Assembly: GCF_042427745.1 (NCBI RefSeq)
Contig: NZ_JBHMFA010000005.1
Reading direction: 5' to 3' (one strand)
Source of the DNA: Algibacter miyuki
GTDB lineage: Bacteria > Bacteroidota > Bacteroidia > Flavobacteriales > Flavobacteriaceae
Length of the DNA: 64,000 bases
In this document: piece by piece, positions 53,400-62,665 of the stretch
Layout of the letters: the number at the start of each line of letters is the position of its first letter
Numbering within the stretch: the first letter of the stretch is position 1
Position numbers and translations under genes: made by a program
Notes under the pieces: generated by a model
Told to the model about the DNA's origin: nothing
The model's input: the letters and a program-made list of their open reading frames with translations, nothing else
Databases searched by the model: none

Positions 53400-56300
53400 A
53401 TGTATAAATCACCTACTTTGTTATGTTTTGTTGCCCTATTACTTTGCAACACAATATATTCTCAACAAATTACAATAGACAACAGTCTTCCTGTAACGAC
53501 TCTTGTTGAAAACAATTTAGTTGAAGGTTGCGTAGAGCTTTCGGATATTAAGTCGGAAGTCAATGGATCGATTAACAATCTAGGAAGTTTTGGTTATTTC
53601 GAAAAGGGCAATTCCAACTTTCCTTTTGCAAATGGAATCATGCTTTCAACAGGAAATGCAACTTCTGCAGGAAATTCAGAAAACACAAAACACCTTAACG
53701 ACGGTGAAACCAATTGGGGTACCGATGCCGATTTAGAAACCGCCTTGGGAGTTTCAGGAACTCTAAATGCCACATCTATTGCTTTCAATTTTATATCTGC
53801 CTCAAACCAAATTCAATTTAATTATATTTTAGCTTCCGAAGAATATTACGCTAATTTCCCTTGCGACTATTCTGATGCTTTTGCATTTTTAATCCGCGAA
53901 GCTGATTCAGGAAGTGCTTTTACTAATATTGCCGTACTTCCAGGAACCTCAACTCCGGTAAGCACAAATACGGTTCACAGCAACATTGTAGGCTTTTGCG
54001 AGGCAGAAAACGAACAGTATTTTAATGGTTACAGTGTTGGCGACACCAATTTTAACGGGCGTACCAATGTACTTTCGGCCTCAGCAACTATTACGCCTAA
54101 TGTTTTATATGAAATTAAACTTGTCATTGCCGATTACAACGACAAAAACTACGATTCTGCTGTTTTTATTGAAGGTAATAGCTTTTCATCGCATGTCGAT
54201 TTAGGAACCGATTTTCAAACCTGCGCTAGCGACCATACGCTTAATGCGGATATTAATAATCCTGAAGCCGAATATTCTTGGTTTTTAAACAACACGCTTA
54301 TTGATAGCGCCAACCAACCACAATTAAACATTACAGAAACCGGAACTTATAAAGTGGTTATCGATATTCCATTTTCGAGTTCTACTTGTACTATTGAAGA
54401 CGATATTACCATCACTTTAAGCAATACACAATCGGTAGATCCTATTTCAAATTATGAAATTTGTGATGATTCGAGTGGCGATTCCGAAGAAAATTTTGAT
54501 CTTTCGACTAAAAATAACGAGATTTTAAATGCGCTGCCACCAGGAAATTACAACATTAGTTATCATTATACTTTAGACGATTCTGAAACCAATAGCAATG
54601 CCATTTCAACTCCCATTCAAAATACAACAACCCCACAAACTATATTTGTTAGAACGTCTAATATTGATACCGGCTGTTTAGGCTATACCAGCTTCGATTT
54701 AATTGTAAACCCCTTACCTGTTTCAACTAAACCTTCAGACTTAAATATTTGTGATGATGGATTTGCTGACGGTAGAACAGCCATCGATTTATCGGTTATG
54801 GATTCTGACATTATAGGCGCACAATCCGAAGTTTTTGTTACCTATTACAACTCTCAAAATGATGCGGATACAGCCACAAATATTTTGGCACTTCCGTACA
54901 CCAATAGTAACCCCACCGAAACTATTTATGCGCGTACTGAAAATCAAAACACAGGTTGTTTTACCACTACTTTTTTTGATATTATAGTAAACGAAAACCC
55001 AGTAATCAACACAGCTGATTTCCATTATCTAGATGCTTGCGATAAAAGTTATGATGGTTATGCGCATTTTGATTTAACAACTATAATCCCTGATATTATT
55101 CAAGGTTTAACCGATGTTACGGTAACATTTCACGAATCGTTAGATGATGCGCATTTAGATGAAAACGCTATTACCGACGATACTAATTTCCAAAACACGG
55201 TATTTGAAGAACAAACGCTTTATGTGCGTGTAGAAAATAACCAAACAGGTTGTGCTTCTTTTGTGCCTATGGAAATTCATACCAATATTTTATTAACTGC
55301 CACCAACACAGGTATTATCCGCGTTTGCGATATTGCTAATGATGAAGAAGAAAGTTTCGATTTAGCTATTATTGAACAATATATTGCAGACGATTTACGT
55401 GATATTTCAGTCGATTTTTACGAAACTGAAAATGATAGAAACAGCGGAAATAATCCGTTAAATAAAACCACACCTTATAATTCTCAAGGATTAAATGCCA
55501 CGTTATACATTACTATTACAAGCCCAACGTGTTCTGAAGTAAACTCCTTAGATTTAGTATTAACGCCTATTGATGAGTTTGATTCTATTGGAACCGTGGA
55601 TTATTGCGACGCCGACCAAGATGGCTTTACAACCATAGATTTAAGAACTTTTGACGCCGATATCACCCATAATACACCAGGCTTTTCTGTAAATTATTTC
55701 CTTACTGCGGATGATGCTGTAGACAACATTAATGCCATAGGAAACAATTATACTAACACTCAAAACCCGCAACCCTTTTTCACCCGAATCACCAATACAG
55801 AAACCGGTTGTTATGATACAAACACGTTTAGCGTTCAAGTTTTACTTGCTCCAGAAAGCAGCCAACCGAGTCCTTTTATTATTTGTAATGCCAGCCAAGA
55901 TACTACCGCAATTATTGATTTAACAAGTAAAAACACGGAGATTATTACCGATGCGACAGAACGTCAAATTACGTTTTACAAAAGCTTAAACGATGCCCAA
56001 AACAGTAACAGCCCAATAACCGATCCAACCGCTTACAACACCGGATCGGAAACTATTTATGCAAGAATAAACAATACAACTTCTGGATGTTACAGCACAG
56101 AAGCTATATCAGTTACCATAAATACGACTCCAGTTTTTGTGCCTATTAGTAACTATAAAGTATGCGAAAATGCAAGTGATGGTTTTGCAGATTTTATTCT
56201 TAACACTAAGGATGCTGAAATTTTAAACGGGCAACCTGGAAAAACAGTCTCTTATTATTTAAATGAAGCTGATGCCATAGCAAGAATGCATGCTATCGAT

Positions 56301-58223
56301 AAGAATTCAAATTATGAAAACATAAGCAATCCACAAACCTTATTTACACGTATTGAAAATATAACCGATATAGATTGTTTTGCCACAAGTTCTTTTATTG
56401 TTGAAGTGGGCACTAATCCCCTATTCAACCAACCACAAGATTATTTTGTTTGCGATGATAAAAGTAATGATGCTAAGGCCGTTTTCGACCTAACAGAAAA
56501 AATTACAGAAATATCGAACGGTATAAACGATACTTTAGACATTACCTTTTACACCTCGCGCGATAATGCGGAAACTAAAACAAACCCTGTTTCTACAACC
56601 TTTACAAACACAGCAAATCCGCAAACGGTTTATGCCGTTATTGATAATGGAACTATTTGTAACTCGATTACTTCATTTACTATAAACATTATTCAAGCTC
56701 CAGAAGTCAACGCTTCGGAACCGATGATACAGTGCGACAGCAATTTTGATGGCTTTCATAGTTTTAACCTAACCGATTCTTCAGTAGATATTTTAGATGT
56801 ACGTCAAGACAATATTGAAGTAAGTTATTTTGAATCCGTGGACGATTTAGAATCCAATATCAACCCAATTTCAACTCCGCAAAACTATACAAACACAAAT
56901 AATCCGCAAACGCTATATGTAAAAGTAACTAATACTATTTCTAATTGCTTTGTGTATGTTCCATTAGAACTTATTGTGAATATTCCTCCCGCGGTTAACG
57001 ATTTTAAAACTTACGAAACCTGTGATAATGGTTCTATTAATTTAACCGACATTTATGTTTTATTAATGGCTCCCGATGCTGAAATTCAAATAAACTATTA
57101 TGCCAACCAAAACGACGCGGATAATAACACCAACCCATTAAACACTACGTATAACTATCAAACATATTTAGATAGACTTTACGCCAAAGCCACCAACATT
57201 ATAACGGGTTGCTCAACGATCTATCCGTTTGACGTTAAGGTTAACATTCTGCCAACAGCAAATAAAACAAGTCATTTAGAAGCTTGTGACGACGATTATG
57301 ATGGCATTTTAGAATTCGATTTAACACAACAAAACAGTGCTATTTTGGGCGGGCAAAATCCTAATGATTATACCATATCGTATTATACCGATTTCGCTTA
57401 CGCGGAAAGTAAAACCGACGCCATCCCTAATACCTACATGGCATTTAACAATGAAACTGTTTTTGTTAGAGTAGAAAATAAAATTACCAGTTGTTACAGT
57501 ATCACCGATTTTACCATAATCATCAACCCAAAACCTGTTGTAGAAATTGAAGACCAAGTGATCTGTTTAGAAAATTTACCTTTAGTAGTTTCAGCAAATA
57601 CCAATCATGCTACTGACAGCTATTTATGGTCTACAAACGCTACAACTCCAGAAATTGAAATTACAGAAGTTGGCACATATGCTGTAACGGTAACCACCAT
57701 ACATGGTTGCCAAACATACCGTGAATTTAATGTATCGGTATCCGAGCAAGCCACTATAGAAACTACTGAAACTGTAGATTTTTCAGACCCCAATAATATT
57801 ACTGTAACCGTGAGTGGTATTGGTAATTACGCTTACGCTTTAGACGATAATGCTCCACAAACTGATAATGTTTTCAGGAATGTAGGTATTGGCTACCATA
57901 CGTTAACTATAATCGATTTAAACGGTTGTTTAGAAACCACAAAAGAAGTGGTGGTTATTGATACACCTAAATTCATGACTCCAAATAACGATGGGGCTTT
58001 CGACGCTTGGCACATTACAGGTGTAAACACTTTAGTAGGCACTACGATTTCAATTTACGATCGTTACGGCAAGTTACTAAAAACACTTACACACACCTCA
58101 CCAGGTTGGGATGGTACTTTGAATGGATATCCAATGCCAACAGGTGATTATTGGTATTTAGCAAACGTAAATTACAATGGAAAAACCATGCAATTAAAAG
58201 GGCATTTTACATTAAAGCGATAA
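53400..58223 (+). CDS. Giant T9SS-secreted protein with choice-of-anchor L domain, 11 Cys-containing repeats and type B sorting domain
   Basis: 1607 residues. Signal peptide MYKSPTLLCFVALLLCNTIYS. Residues about 55-265 match the choice-of-anchor L domain (LASEEYYANFPCDYSDAFAF; NIAVLPGTSTPVSTNTVHSN; IADYNDKNYDSAVFIEG). From about 350 to 1380 there are 11 diverged repeats of about 94 residues, each opening with a C-D or C-N motif (ICDDSSGD, ICDDGFADG, ACDKSYDGY, YCDADQDGF, VCDDKSNDA, ACDDDYDGI) and FDL, then a T-NPQT-YVR strand. An Ig-like domain and the 85-residue type B sorting domain (FMTPNNDGAFDAWHITG; YDRYGKLLKTL; GWDGTLNGYPMPTGDYW; GHFTLKR) close the protein. A large surface adhesin-like filament is the likely form. 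Confidence 0.93.
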   Translation: MYKSPTLLCFVALLLCNTIYSQQITIDNSLPVTTLVENNLVEGCVELSDIKSEVNGSINNLGSFGYFEKGNSNFPFANGIMLSTGNATSAGNSENTKHLNDGETNWGTDADLETALGVSGTLNATSIAFNFISASNQIQFNYILASEEYYANFPCDYSDAFAFLIREADSGSAFTNIAVLPGTSTPVSTNTVHSNIVGFCEAENEQYFNGYSVGDTNFNGRTNVLSASATITPNVLYEIKLVIADYNDKNYDSAVFIEGNSFSSHVDLGTDFQTCASDHTLNADINNPEAEYSWFLNNTLIDSANQPQLNITETGTYKVVIDIPFSSSTCTIEDDITITLSNTQSVDPISNYEICDDSSGDSEENFDLSTKNNEILNALPPGNYNISYHYTLDDSETNSNAISTPIQNTTTPQTIFVRTSNIDTGCLGYTSFDLIVNPLPVSTKPSDLNICDDGFADGRTAIDLSVMDSDIIGAQSEVFVTYYNSQNDADTATNILALPYTNSNPTETIYARTENQNTGCFTTTFFDIIVNENPVINTADFHYLDACDKSYDGYAHFDLTTIIPDIIQGLTDVTVTFHESLDDAHLDENAITDDTNFQNTVFEEQTLYVRVENNQTGCASFVPMEIHTNILLTATNTGIIRVCDIANDEEESFDLAIIEQYIADDLRDISVDFYETENDRNSGNNPLNKTTPYNSQGLNATLYITITSPTCSEVNSLDLVLTPIDEFDSIGTVDYCDADQDGFTTIDLRTFDADITHNTPGFSVNYFLTADDAVDNINAIGNNYTNTQNPQPFFTRITNTETGCYDTNTFSVQVLLAPESSQPSPFIICNASQDTTAIIDLTSKNTEIITDATERQITFYKSLNDAQNSNSPITDPTAYNTGSETIYARINNTTSGCYSTEAISVTINTTPVFVPISNYKVCENASDGFADFILNTKDAEILNGQPGKTVSYYLNEADAIARMHAIDKNSNYENISNPQTLFTRIENITDIDCFATSSFIVEVGTNPLFNQPQDYFVCDDKSNDAKAVFDLTEKITEISNGINDTLDITFYTSRDNAETKTNPVSTTFTNTANPQTVYAVIDNGTICNSITSFTINIIQAPEVNASEPMIQCDSNFDGFHSFNLTDSSVDILDVRQDNIEVSYFESVDDLESNINPISTPQNYTNTNNPQTLYVKVTNTISNCFVYVPLELIVNIPPAVNDFKTYETCDNGSINLTDIYVLLMAPDAEIQINYYANQNDADNNTNPLNTTYNYQTYLDRLYAKATNIITGCSTIYPFDVKVNILPTANKTSHLEACDDDYDGILEFDLTQQNSAILGGQNPNDYTISYYTDFAYAESKTDAIPNTYMAFNNETVFVRVENKITSCYSITDFTIIINPKPVVEIEDQVICLENLPLVVSANTNHATDSYLWSTNATTPEIEITEVGTYAVTVTTIHGCQTYREFNVSVSEQATIETTETVDFSDPNNITVTVSGIGNYAYALDDNAPQTDNVFRNVGIGYHTLTIIDLNGCLETTKEVVVIDTPKFMTPNNDGAFDAWHITGVNTLVGTTISIYDRYGKLLKTLTHTSPGWDGTLNGYPMPTGDYWYLANVNYNGKTMQLKGHFTLKR

Positions 58224-58248
58224 CGTTTATTTTGCGTAATTTTGTAGG

Positions 58249-60252
58249 ATGAAGTTTAAAATTGAATCTGAATTTAGTCCTACTGGTGATCAACCTGGCG
58301 CAATAAAGCAATTAGTTGCTGGTTTAAATGCCGACGAGCAATATCAAACTTTATTAGGTGTTACAGGCTCGGGAAAAACATTTACCGTGGCCAATGTGAT
58401 TGAAGAAGTACAGCGACCAACCTTAATTTTGGCACACAACAAAACTTTAGCTGCCCAACTCTATTCAGAATTTAAACAATTTTTTCCGAACAACGCCGTC
58501 GAGTATTTTGTGTCTTACTACGATTATTACCAACCCGAAGCCTATATTCCGGTGTCTGGAGTTTACATTGAAAAAGATTTATCTATCAACGAAGAAATAG
58601 AGAAAATGCGTTTAAGCGCAACCTCCTCCCTACTTTCTGGGCGTCGCGACGTCATTGTTATTGCTTCGGTTTCTTGCATTTATGGTATCGGAAACCCAGT
58701 GGAATTTCAGAAAAATGTTATTTCATTAAAAAGAGATCAGGAAATTTCTCGAACCAAATTACTTCATACCCTAGTACAGAGTTTATATTCTAGAACCGAA
58801 GCCGATTTTAGACATGGTAATTTCAGAATAAAAGGAGATACTGTTGATATTTTCCCGAGTTATGCTGATGATGCTTTTAGAATTCACTTTTTTGGTGATG
58901 AAATTGAAGAGATTGAATCCTTTAATATCCAAACCAATGAAATTGTAGAGAAATATGATCAAATCACCATCTATCCTGCAAATATGTTTGTCACATCGCC
59001 TGATATTTTACAGAATGCGATTGGGGAAATTCAGGATGATTTAGTAAAACAATACGATTATTTTAAAGAAATAGGCAAACATTTAGAAGCCAAACGACTT
59101 AAGGAACGTACCGAATTCGATTTAGAAATGATTCGTGAATTGGGGTATTGTTCAGGTATTGAAAATTACTCGCGTTATTTAGATAGACGACTTCCAGGAA
59201 CGCGCCCCTTCTGTTTATTAGATTATTTTCCAGATGATTATTTAATGGTGGTTGATGAAAGTCATGTTACCATTTCGCAAGTGCATGCCATGTATGGAGG
59301 TGACCGAAGTAGAAAGGAAAATCTAGTAGAATACGGGTTTCGATTACCTGCCGCAATGGATAACAGACCTTTAAAATTTGAAGAATTTGAAGCCATACAA
59401 AGTCAGGTAATTTATGTAAGTGCCACACCAGCCGATTATGAATTGCAAAAAACGGGAGGTGTTTATGTAGAACAAGTAATTAGACCTACAGGATTATTAG
59501 ATCCTATTATTGAAATCCGCCCTAGTTTAAATCAAATTGACGATTTAATTGAAGAAATACAACAACGCATAGAAAAGGACGAACGTACTTTGGTGACTAC
59601 ATTAACCAAACGTATGGCGGAAGAATTAACCAAATATTTAGACCGCATCCAGATACGTTGCCGCTACATACATAGTGATGTAGACACCTTAGAACGTGTA
59701 GAAATTATGCAAGATTTGCGTAAAGGTTTATTTGATGTTTTAGTGGGCGTAAATTTACTTCGTGAAGGTTTAGATCTACCTGAAGTCTCTTTGGTTGCCA
59801 TTTTAGATGCCGATAAAGAAGGTTTTTTACGTTCGGCACGTTCTTTAACCCAAACGGTTGGTCGTGCTGCTAGAAACCTTAACGGAAAAGCTATAATGTA
59901 TGCTGATAAAATAACTAAAAGCATGCAAAAAACGATAGACGAAACCGAATACCGTCGTGAAAAACAAATTGCTTACAACACAAAAAACAACATTACGCCA
60001 ACAGCGTTAAATAAAAGTCTAGATAACGTTTTAACCAAAAACTCGGTAAGTACTTATAGTTACGAACTTGAAGCTGCAAAAGCTGCAGAACCAGAAAGTG
60101 AATATTTAAGTAAGCCAGAATTAGAAAAGAAAATTCGTGAAAAACGAAAACTCATGGAAAGTGCTGCAAAAGCTTTAGACTTTTTAGTAGCCGCCAAATT
60201 ACGCGACGAAATAAAGGCTTGCCAGGATAAACTAGAAAAGCTAAAGATTTAA
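58249..60252 (+). CDS. uvrB: Excinuclease ABC subunit B
   Basis: 667 residues, normal length. DNA-damage recognition helicase of nucleotide excision repair, partner of UvrA and UvrC. Walker A GVTGSGKT (38-45), beta-hairpin motif VSYYDYYQPEAYIP, helicase box VVDESHVT, motif V/VI (LLREGLDLPEV, QTVGRAARN) and the C-terminal UVR domain (KAAEPESEYLSKPELEKKIR, FLVAAKLRDEI) for UvrC binding. Starts 25 bp after the giant gene. TAATTTTG at 58237-58244 ends only 4 bp before the ATG and could be a promoter giving an almost leaderless mRNA. Confidence 0.98.
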   Translation: MKFKIESEFSPTGDQPGAIKQLVAGLNADEQYQTLLGVTGSGKTFTVANVIEEVQRPTLILAHNKTLAAQLYSEFKQFFPNNAVEYFVSYYDYYQPEAYIPVSGVYIEKDLSINEEIEKMRLSATSSLLSGRRDVIVIASVSCIYGIGNPVEFQKNVISLKRDQEISRTKLLHTLVQSLYSRTEADFRHGNFRIKGDTVDIFPSYADDAFRIHFFGDEIEEIESFNIQTNEIVEKYDQITIYPANMFVTSPDILQNAIGEIQDDLVKQYDYFKEIGKHLEAKRLKERTEFDLEMIRELGYCSGIENYSRYLDRRLPGTRPFCLLDYFPDDYLMVVDESHVTISQVHAMYGGDRSRKENLVEYGFRLPAAMDNRPLKFEEFEAIQSQVIYVSATPADYELQKTGGVYVEQVIRPTGLLDPIIEIRPSLNQIDDLIEEIQQRIEKDERTLVTTLTKRMAEELTKYLDRIQIRCRYIHSDVDTLERVEIMQDLRKGLFDVLVGVNLLREGLDLPEVSLVAILDADKEGFLRSARSLTQTVGRAARNLNGKAIMYADKITKSMQKTIDETEYRREKQIAYNTKNNITPTALNKSLDNVLTKNSVSTYSYELEAAKAAEPESEYLSKPELEKKIREKRKLMESAAKALDFLVAAKLRDEIKACQDKLEKLKI

Positions 60253-60268
60253 AAATCTTTAGCTTTTC
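60236..60268 (+). terminator. Terminator overlapping the uvrB stop codon
   Basis: Perfect 15-bp stem (60236-60250 with 60253-60267). The left arm is the last uvrB codons and the TAA at 60250-60252 lies at the loop. Ends in TTTTC. Confidence 0.8.
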
Positions 60269-60371
60269 TTACAATCCTATAATAGGTTAAAATTAACACT
60301 TAATAGCCTTCACTAAACAGATAAAACGGTTTAGCAATAAGGATTGTTATCTTGTTTTAGGAAAACGATGT

Positions 60372-60785
60372 TTAGTTGTAATGTGTTTTAAAAATATCGA
60401 TTAATACATCTGGCGGTACTATTTTATTTGGAAAGTTATCCATTAAATACAATACTTTAGTGATGGACTCGTGACTTAACCCCATTCTTAATCCAAAATT
60501 ATAAAGTTTTATAACTCCAGCAGAATTATTTCCATCCTCAGATTCTTGTTCAATATTCATTAATAAAACAAGTCTATGAAACTGTACGATACGTTCGCTA
60601 TGCGATTTTAAATGCGTGTAATTAATAGGGTTTTCAATTAAGTATTCAAAATCTTCACGACGAATTTCTAATTGCTTAGCTACCCCTAATAAAAAGTTGT
60701 ATTCTAAGTGCCTTATATTTTTGTCGTACTTCGCAAAAGCAATCATTTCCGACAATAAATTTAATTTTTCTACTTTATTAATCAT
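60372..60785 (-). CDS. TerB-like small helical protein
   Basis: 137 residues, all helical, no signal peptide. Pattern MINKVEKLNLLSEMIAFAKY, EYNFLLGVAKQLEIRREDFE and HSERIVQFHRLVLLMNIEQE resembles the TerB-like fold (tellurite-resistance TerB relatives), including two acidic helices, but the usual metal ligands are not obvious. Flavobacterial relatives commonly sit beside uvrB. Function unknown. Confidence 0.82.
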   Translation of the reverse strand: MINKVEKLNLLSEMIAFAKYDKNIRHLEYNFLLGVAKQLEIRREDFEYLIENPINYTHLKSHSERIVQFHRLVLLMNIEQESEDGNNSAGVIKLYNFGLRMGLSHESITKVLYLMDNFPNKIVPPDVLIDIFKTHYN

Positions 60786-61235
60786 CTTTAAGTGGGTCTG
60801 AGGGTTACATTATAAATTTACGCAGAAACAGAAAGTAATTGTCGTAGATATAATACCACTTATCGAAAATTGACAGGTATTTAATCGTGATTTTTATTTA
60901 TTTGAACCACTCTTGAATATTATTCATCTAATAAAAATGCATCTTACCTTAACAGCAACAAACACAAACACTATATGCAATTCCTTTAAACCTCCTGTAA
61001 AAAAAGGGCATAGCACCTTTTTATGGATTAAAAAAAGTTGGATAAATTCATTCAAAAATGAGGCCTATTAAAAATAAAAAGGAAAACAGCAGAAAGCGTT
61101 GGAAGAAATACAAGAATCGATGAACGGCATGTTTTTTTCAAGAAAACCTCTAGAATTAAGGCTTCTCGGGTTTTTAAAATGTATTCTTTCTCAAATTCAC
61201 TTCAAAATATCATGTTAACTTAAATTTTATTACAT
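60786..61235. other. Intergenic region of about 450 bp, no convincing gene
   Basis: AT-rich. One stretch near 61083-61216 reads as an open frame with coding-like composition on the plus strand (QQKALEEIQESMNG, then SRKPLELRLLGFL) but has no start codon at its beginning; it could be the remnant of a lost gene. No repeat, RNA or attachment site recognised. Confidence 0.5.
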
Positions 61236-61243
61236 TAATTTTG
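61236..61243 (+). promoter_or_regulatory. Putative -7 box (TAATTTTG) of the DUF1456 gene
   Basis: TAATTTTG matches TAnnTTTG, 68 bp before the ATG. Confirms a dedicated promoter at the end of the gene-free stretch. Confidence 0.45.
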
Positions 61244-61311
61244 TAATTATCGGCAAAAGGACGGTTTCAAGATTATATTAATCGCTTTAATAAGCAATTG
61301 CACATAAAAAT

Positions 61312-61566
61312 ATGACAAATAATGATGTTTTAAAAAAATTACGCGTGGCTTTAAAGCTGCGTGATGATGAAATAGTAAAAATATTAGAACTCGTAGATTT
61401 TAGAATTTCTAAAAGCGAATTAGGAGCGTTGTTCAGAAAAGAAGATCACCCAAAATACATGGAGTGTGGCGACCAAATACTACGTAATTTCTTAAACGGT
61501 TTGGTTATTCATTTACGAGGACCAATGCCTAAAAAAGGAGAAAAAAAACCACAAAAAAAGGAGTAG
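61312..61566 (+). CDS. DUF1456 family protein, single-repeat form
   Basis: 84 residues. One complete DUF1456 unit (about 1-70: MTNNDVLKKLRVALKLRDDE, FRISKSELGALFRKEDHPKY, CGDQILRNFLNGLVIHLRG) with a lysine-rich tail. E. coli YehS (about 156 residues) has two such units; this protein matches the second one best (NNxVLKKLRxAxxLxxDxI, ECGDQxLRxFLxGL). Function unknown. Stop codon lies inside the terminator hairpin. Confidence 0.92.
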   Translation: MTNNDVLKKLRVALKLRDDEIVKILELVDFRISKSELGALFRKEDHPKYMECGDQILRNFLNGLVIHLRGPMPKKGEKKPQKKE

Positions 61567-61587
61567 CATTTGCTACTCCTTTTTTTA
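61553..61587 (+). terminator. Terminator overlapping the DUF1456 stop codon
   Basis: AGGAGTAGCA (61559-61568) pairs with TGCTACTCCT (61571-61580), loop TT, with A and T runs on both sides. The TAG stop (61564-61566) is in the left arm. Confidence 0.85.
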
Positions 61588-61604
61588 TAACTAGTACCTT
61601 TATT

Positions 61605-62576
61605 TTATAAATTAGACTCTGTTTCGGTAGGGTCTAAATATTTTGCTATATTATTTGCGCCTATATCATTGGTAGGATCTCCATCTTCATCGGTATCTTC
61701 ATATATTGTAAAAACACCATCGCCATCATCATCAGTATCGGCATAGTCCGGTACACCATCACCATCTGTATCATCATCGGCATCATCTTCTAAATCATCA
61801 TAGTTAACAAGAAATTCACCATCATTGTTTAAATCTTCTAAATAAGAAGGCACACCATCTTCATCATGATCGGCAATAAAAGATTGTAATAAATCAAACT
61901 TAAAAATTAAAGGTGAATATGCTGAAATATCACCAGAACCACTAGAAAAATAACCTAAACCTGAAGGCACAAACATGGCAGCTGCACCATGATTATCATA
62001 TGCTACTGTACCGTCAGCGTTATCTCCATATGTTGCTGCAGTATTAAAAGATGGCAATACTTTTTGCCAAACCGGTATTAATGAGAGTAAATCAAAATCT
62101 ACAGGTGTTACAGCACTATCAAAAACAGTATTATCTAATAACATCCCTTCGTAACGTACTCTTACGGTGTCACAAAAATGAGGTACTGTAGTTCCTCCTC
62201 CTTGGTTTATATGTAATACATAAATAATATAATCTGTTTCAGCATAAAAAACTTCTTTTTCTTCTAATTCAAAAGTAGCACTAGGATTGTCTAACAAATC
62301 GTCTAACAAAATACTTCCATCCGGCACAGATTCGCCTTCAACAAGTTCTGTAAATGTTAAATCGCTAATTTTAGGATTGGTACTACTAGAAATTTCACTA
62401 GCATTAAAATAATGATTCTTAAAATATTTAAGTATCGAATCATTATCGATTGCTTGTTGTTCTGTTCTATCAGCTTCTACAAATTCAATAATACCATCTC
62501 CATCATCATCTTTCTTACATGCAGAAAATACTAAAACCAAACTTAATATTAAAAAACTAATTTTTCTTAAACTCAT
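61605..62576 (-). CDS. FKBP-type peptidyl-prolyl isomerase lipoprotein with acidic calcium-type tail
   Basis: 323 residues. Lipoprotein signal with Cys20 (LVFSACKKDDDGDG). FKBP-like domain about 130-245 (PHFCDTVRVRYEGMLLDNTV; VLPSFNTAATYGDN; AAAMFVPSGLGYFSSG) with an insert compared with short FKBPs. From about 248 on, the tail is rich in Asp: EDGVPSYLEDLNNDGEF, DTDGDGVPDYADTDDDGDGV, EDTDEDGDPTND, resembling thrombospondin type 3 calcium repeats. Related lipoproteins in flavobacteria (GldI-like) help fold or assemble envelope proteins; that role is inferred. Confidence 0.88.
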   Translation of the reverse strand: MSLRKISFLILSLVLVFSACKKDDDGDGIIEFVEADRTEQQAIDNDSILKYFKNHYFNASEISSSTNPKISDLTFTELVEGESVPDGSILLDDLLDNPSATFELEEKEVFYAETDYIIYVLHINQGGGTTVPHFCDTVRVRYEGMLLDNTVFDSAVTPVDFDLLSLIPVWQKVLPSFNTAATYGDNADGTVAYDNHGAAAMFVPSGLGYFSSGSGDISAYSPLIFKFDLLQSFIADHDEDGVPSYLEDLNNDGEFLVNYDDLEDDADDDTDGDGVPDYADTDDDGDGVFTIYEDTDEDGDPTNDIGANNIAKYLDPTETESNL

Positions 62577-62665
62577 TATTGCTTATTTTTGATGCGCAAG
62601 ATACAATTTTACACAGAATATATAATCTTGCAACATAACATTAACGAAGTTTTTTAAATAATTGT

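Noticed and set aside
58237..58244. TAATTTTG as a uvrB promoter giving a leaderless mRNA
   Set aside because: Only one weak box with no -33 element, 4 bp from the ATG; kept as a remark, not as a feature.
62630..62636. GCAACAT before the FKBP gene as another HTCS site
   Set aside because: Single copy, no paired element and no -7 box at 41 bp; expected by chance in a window of this size.
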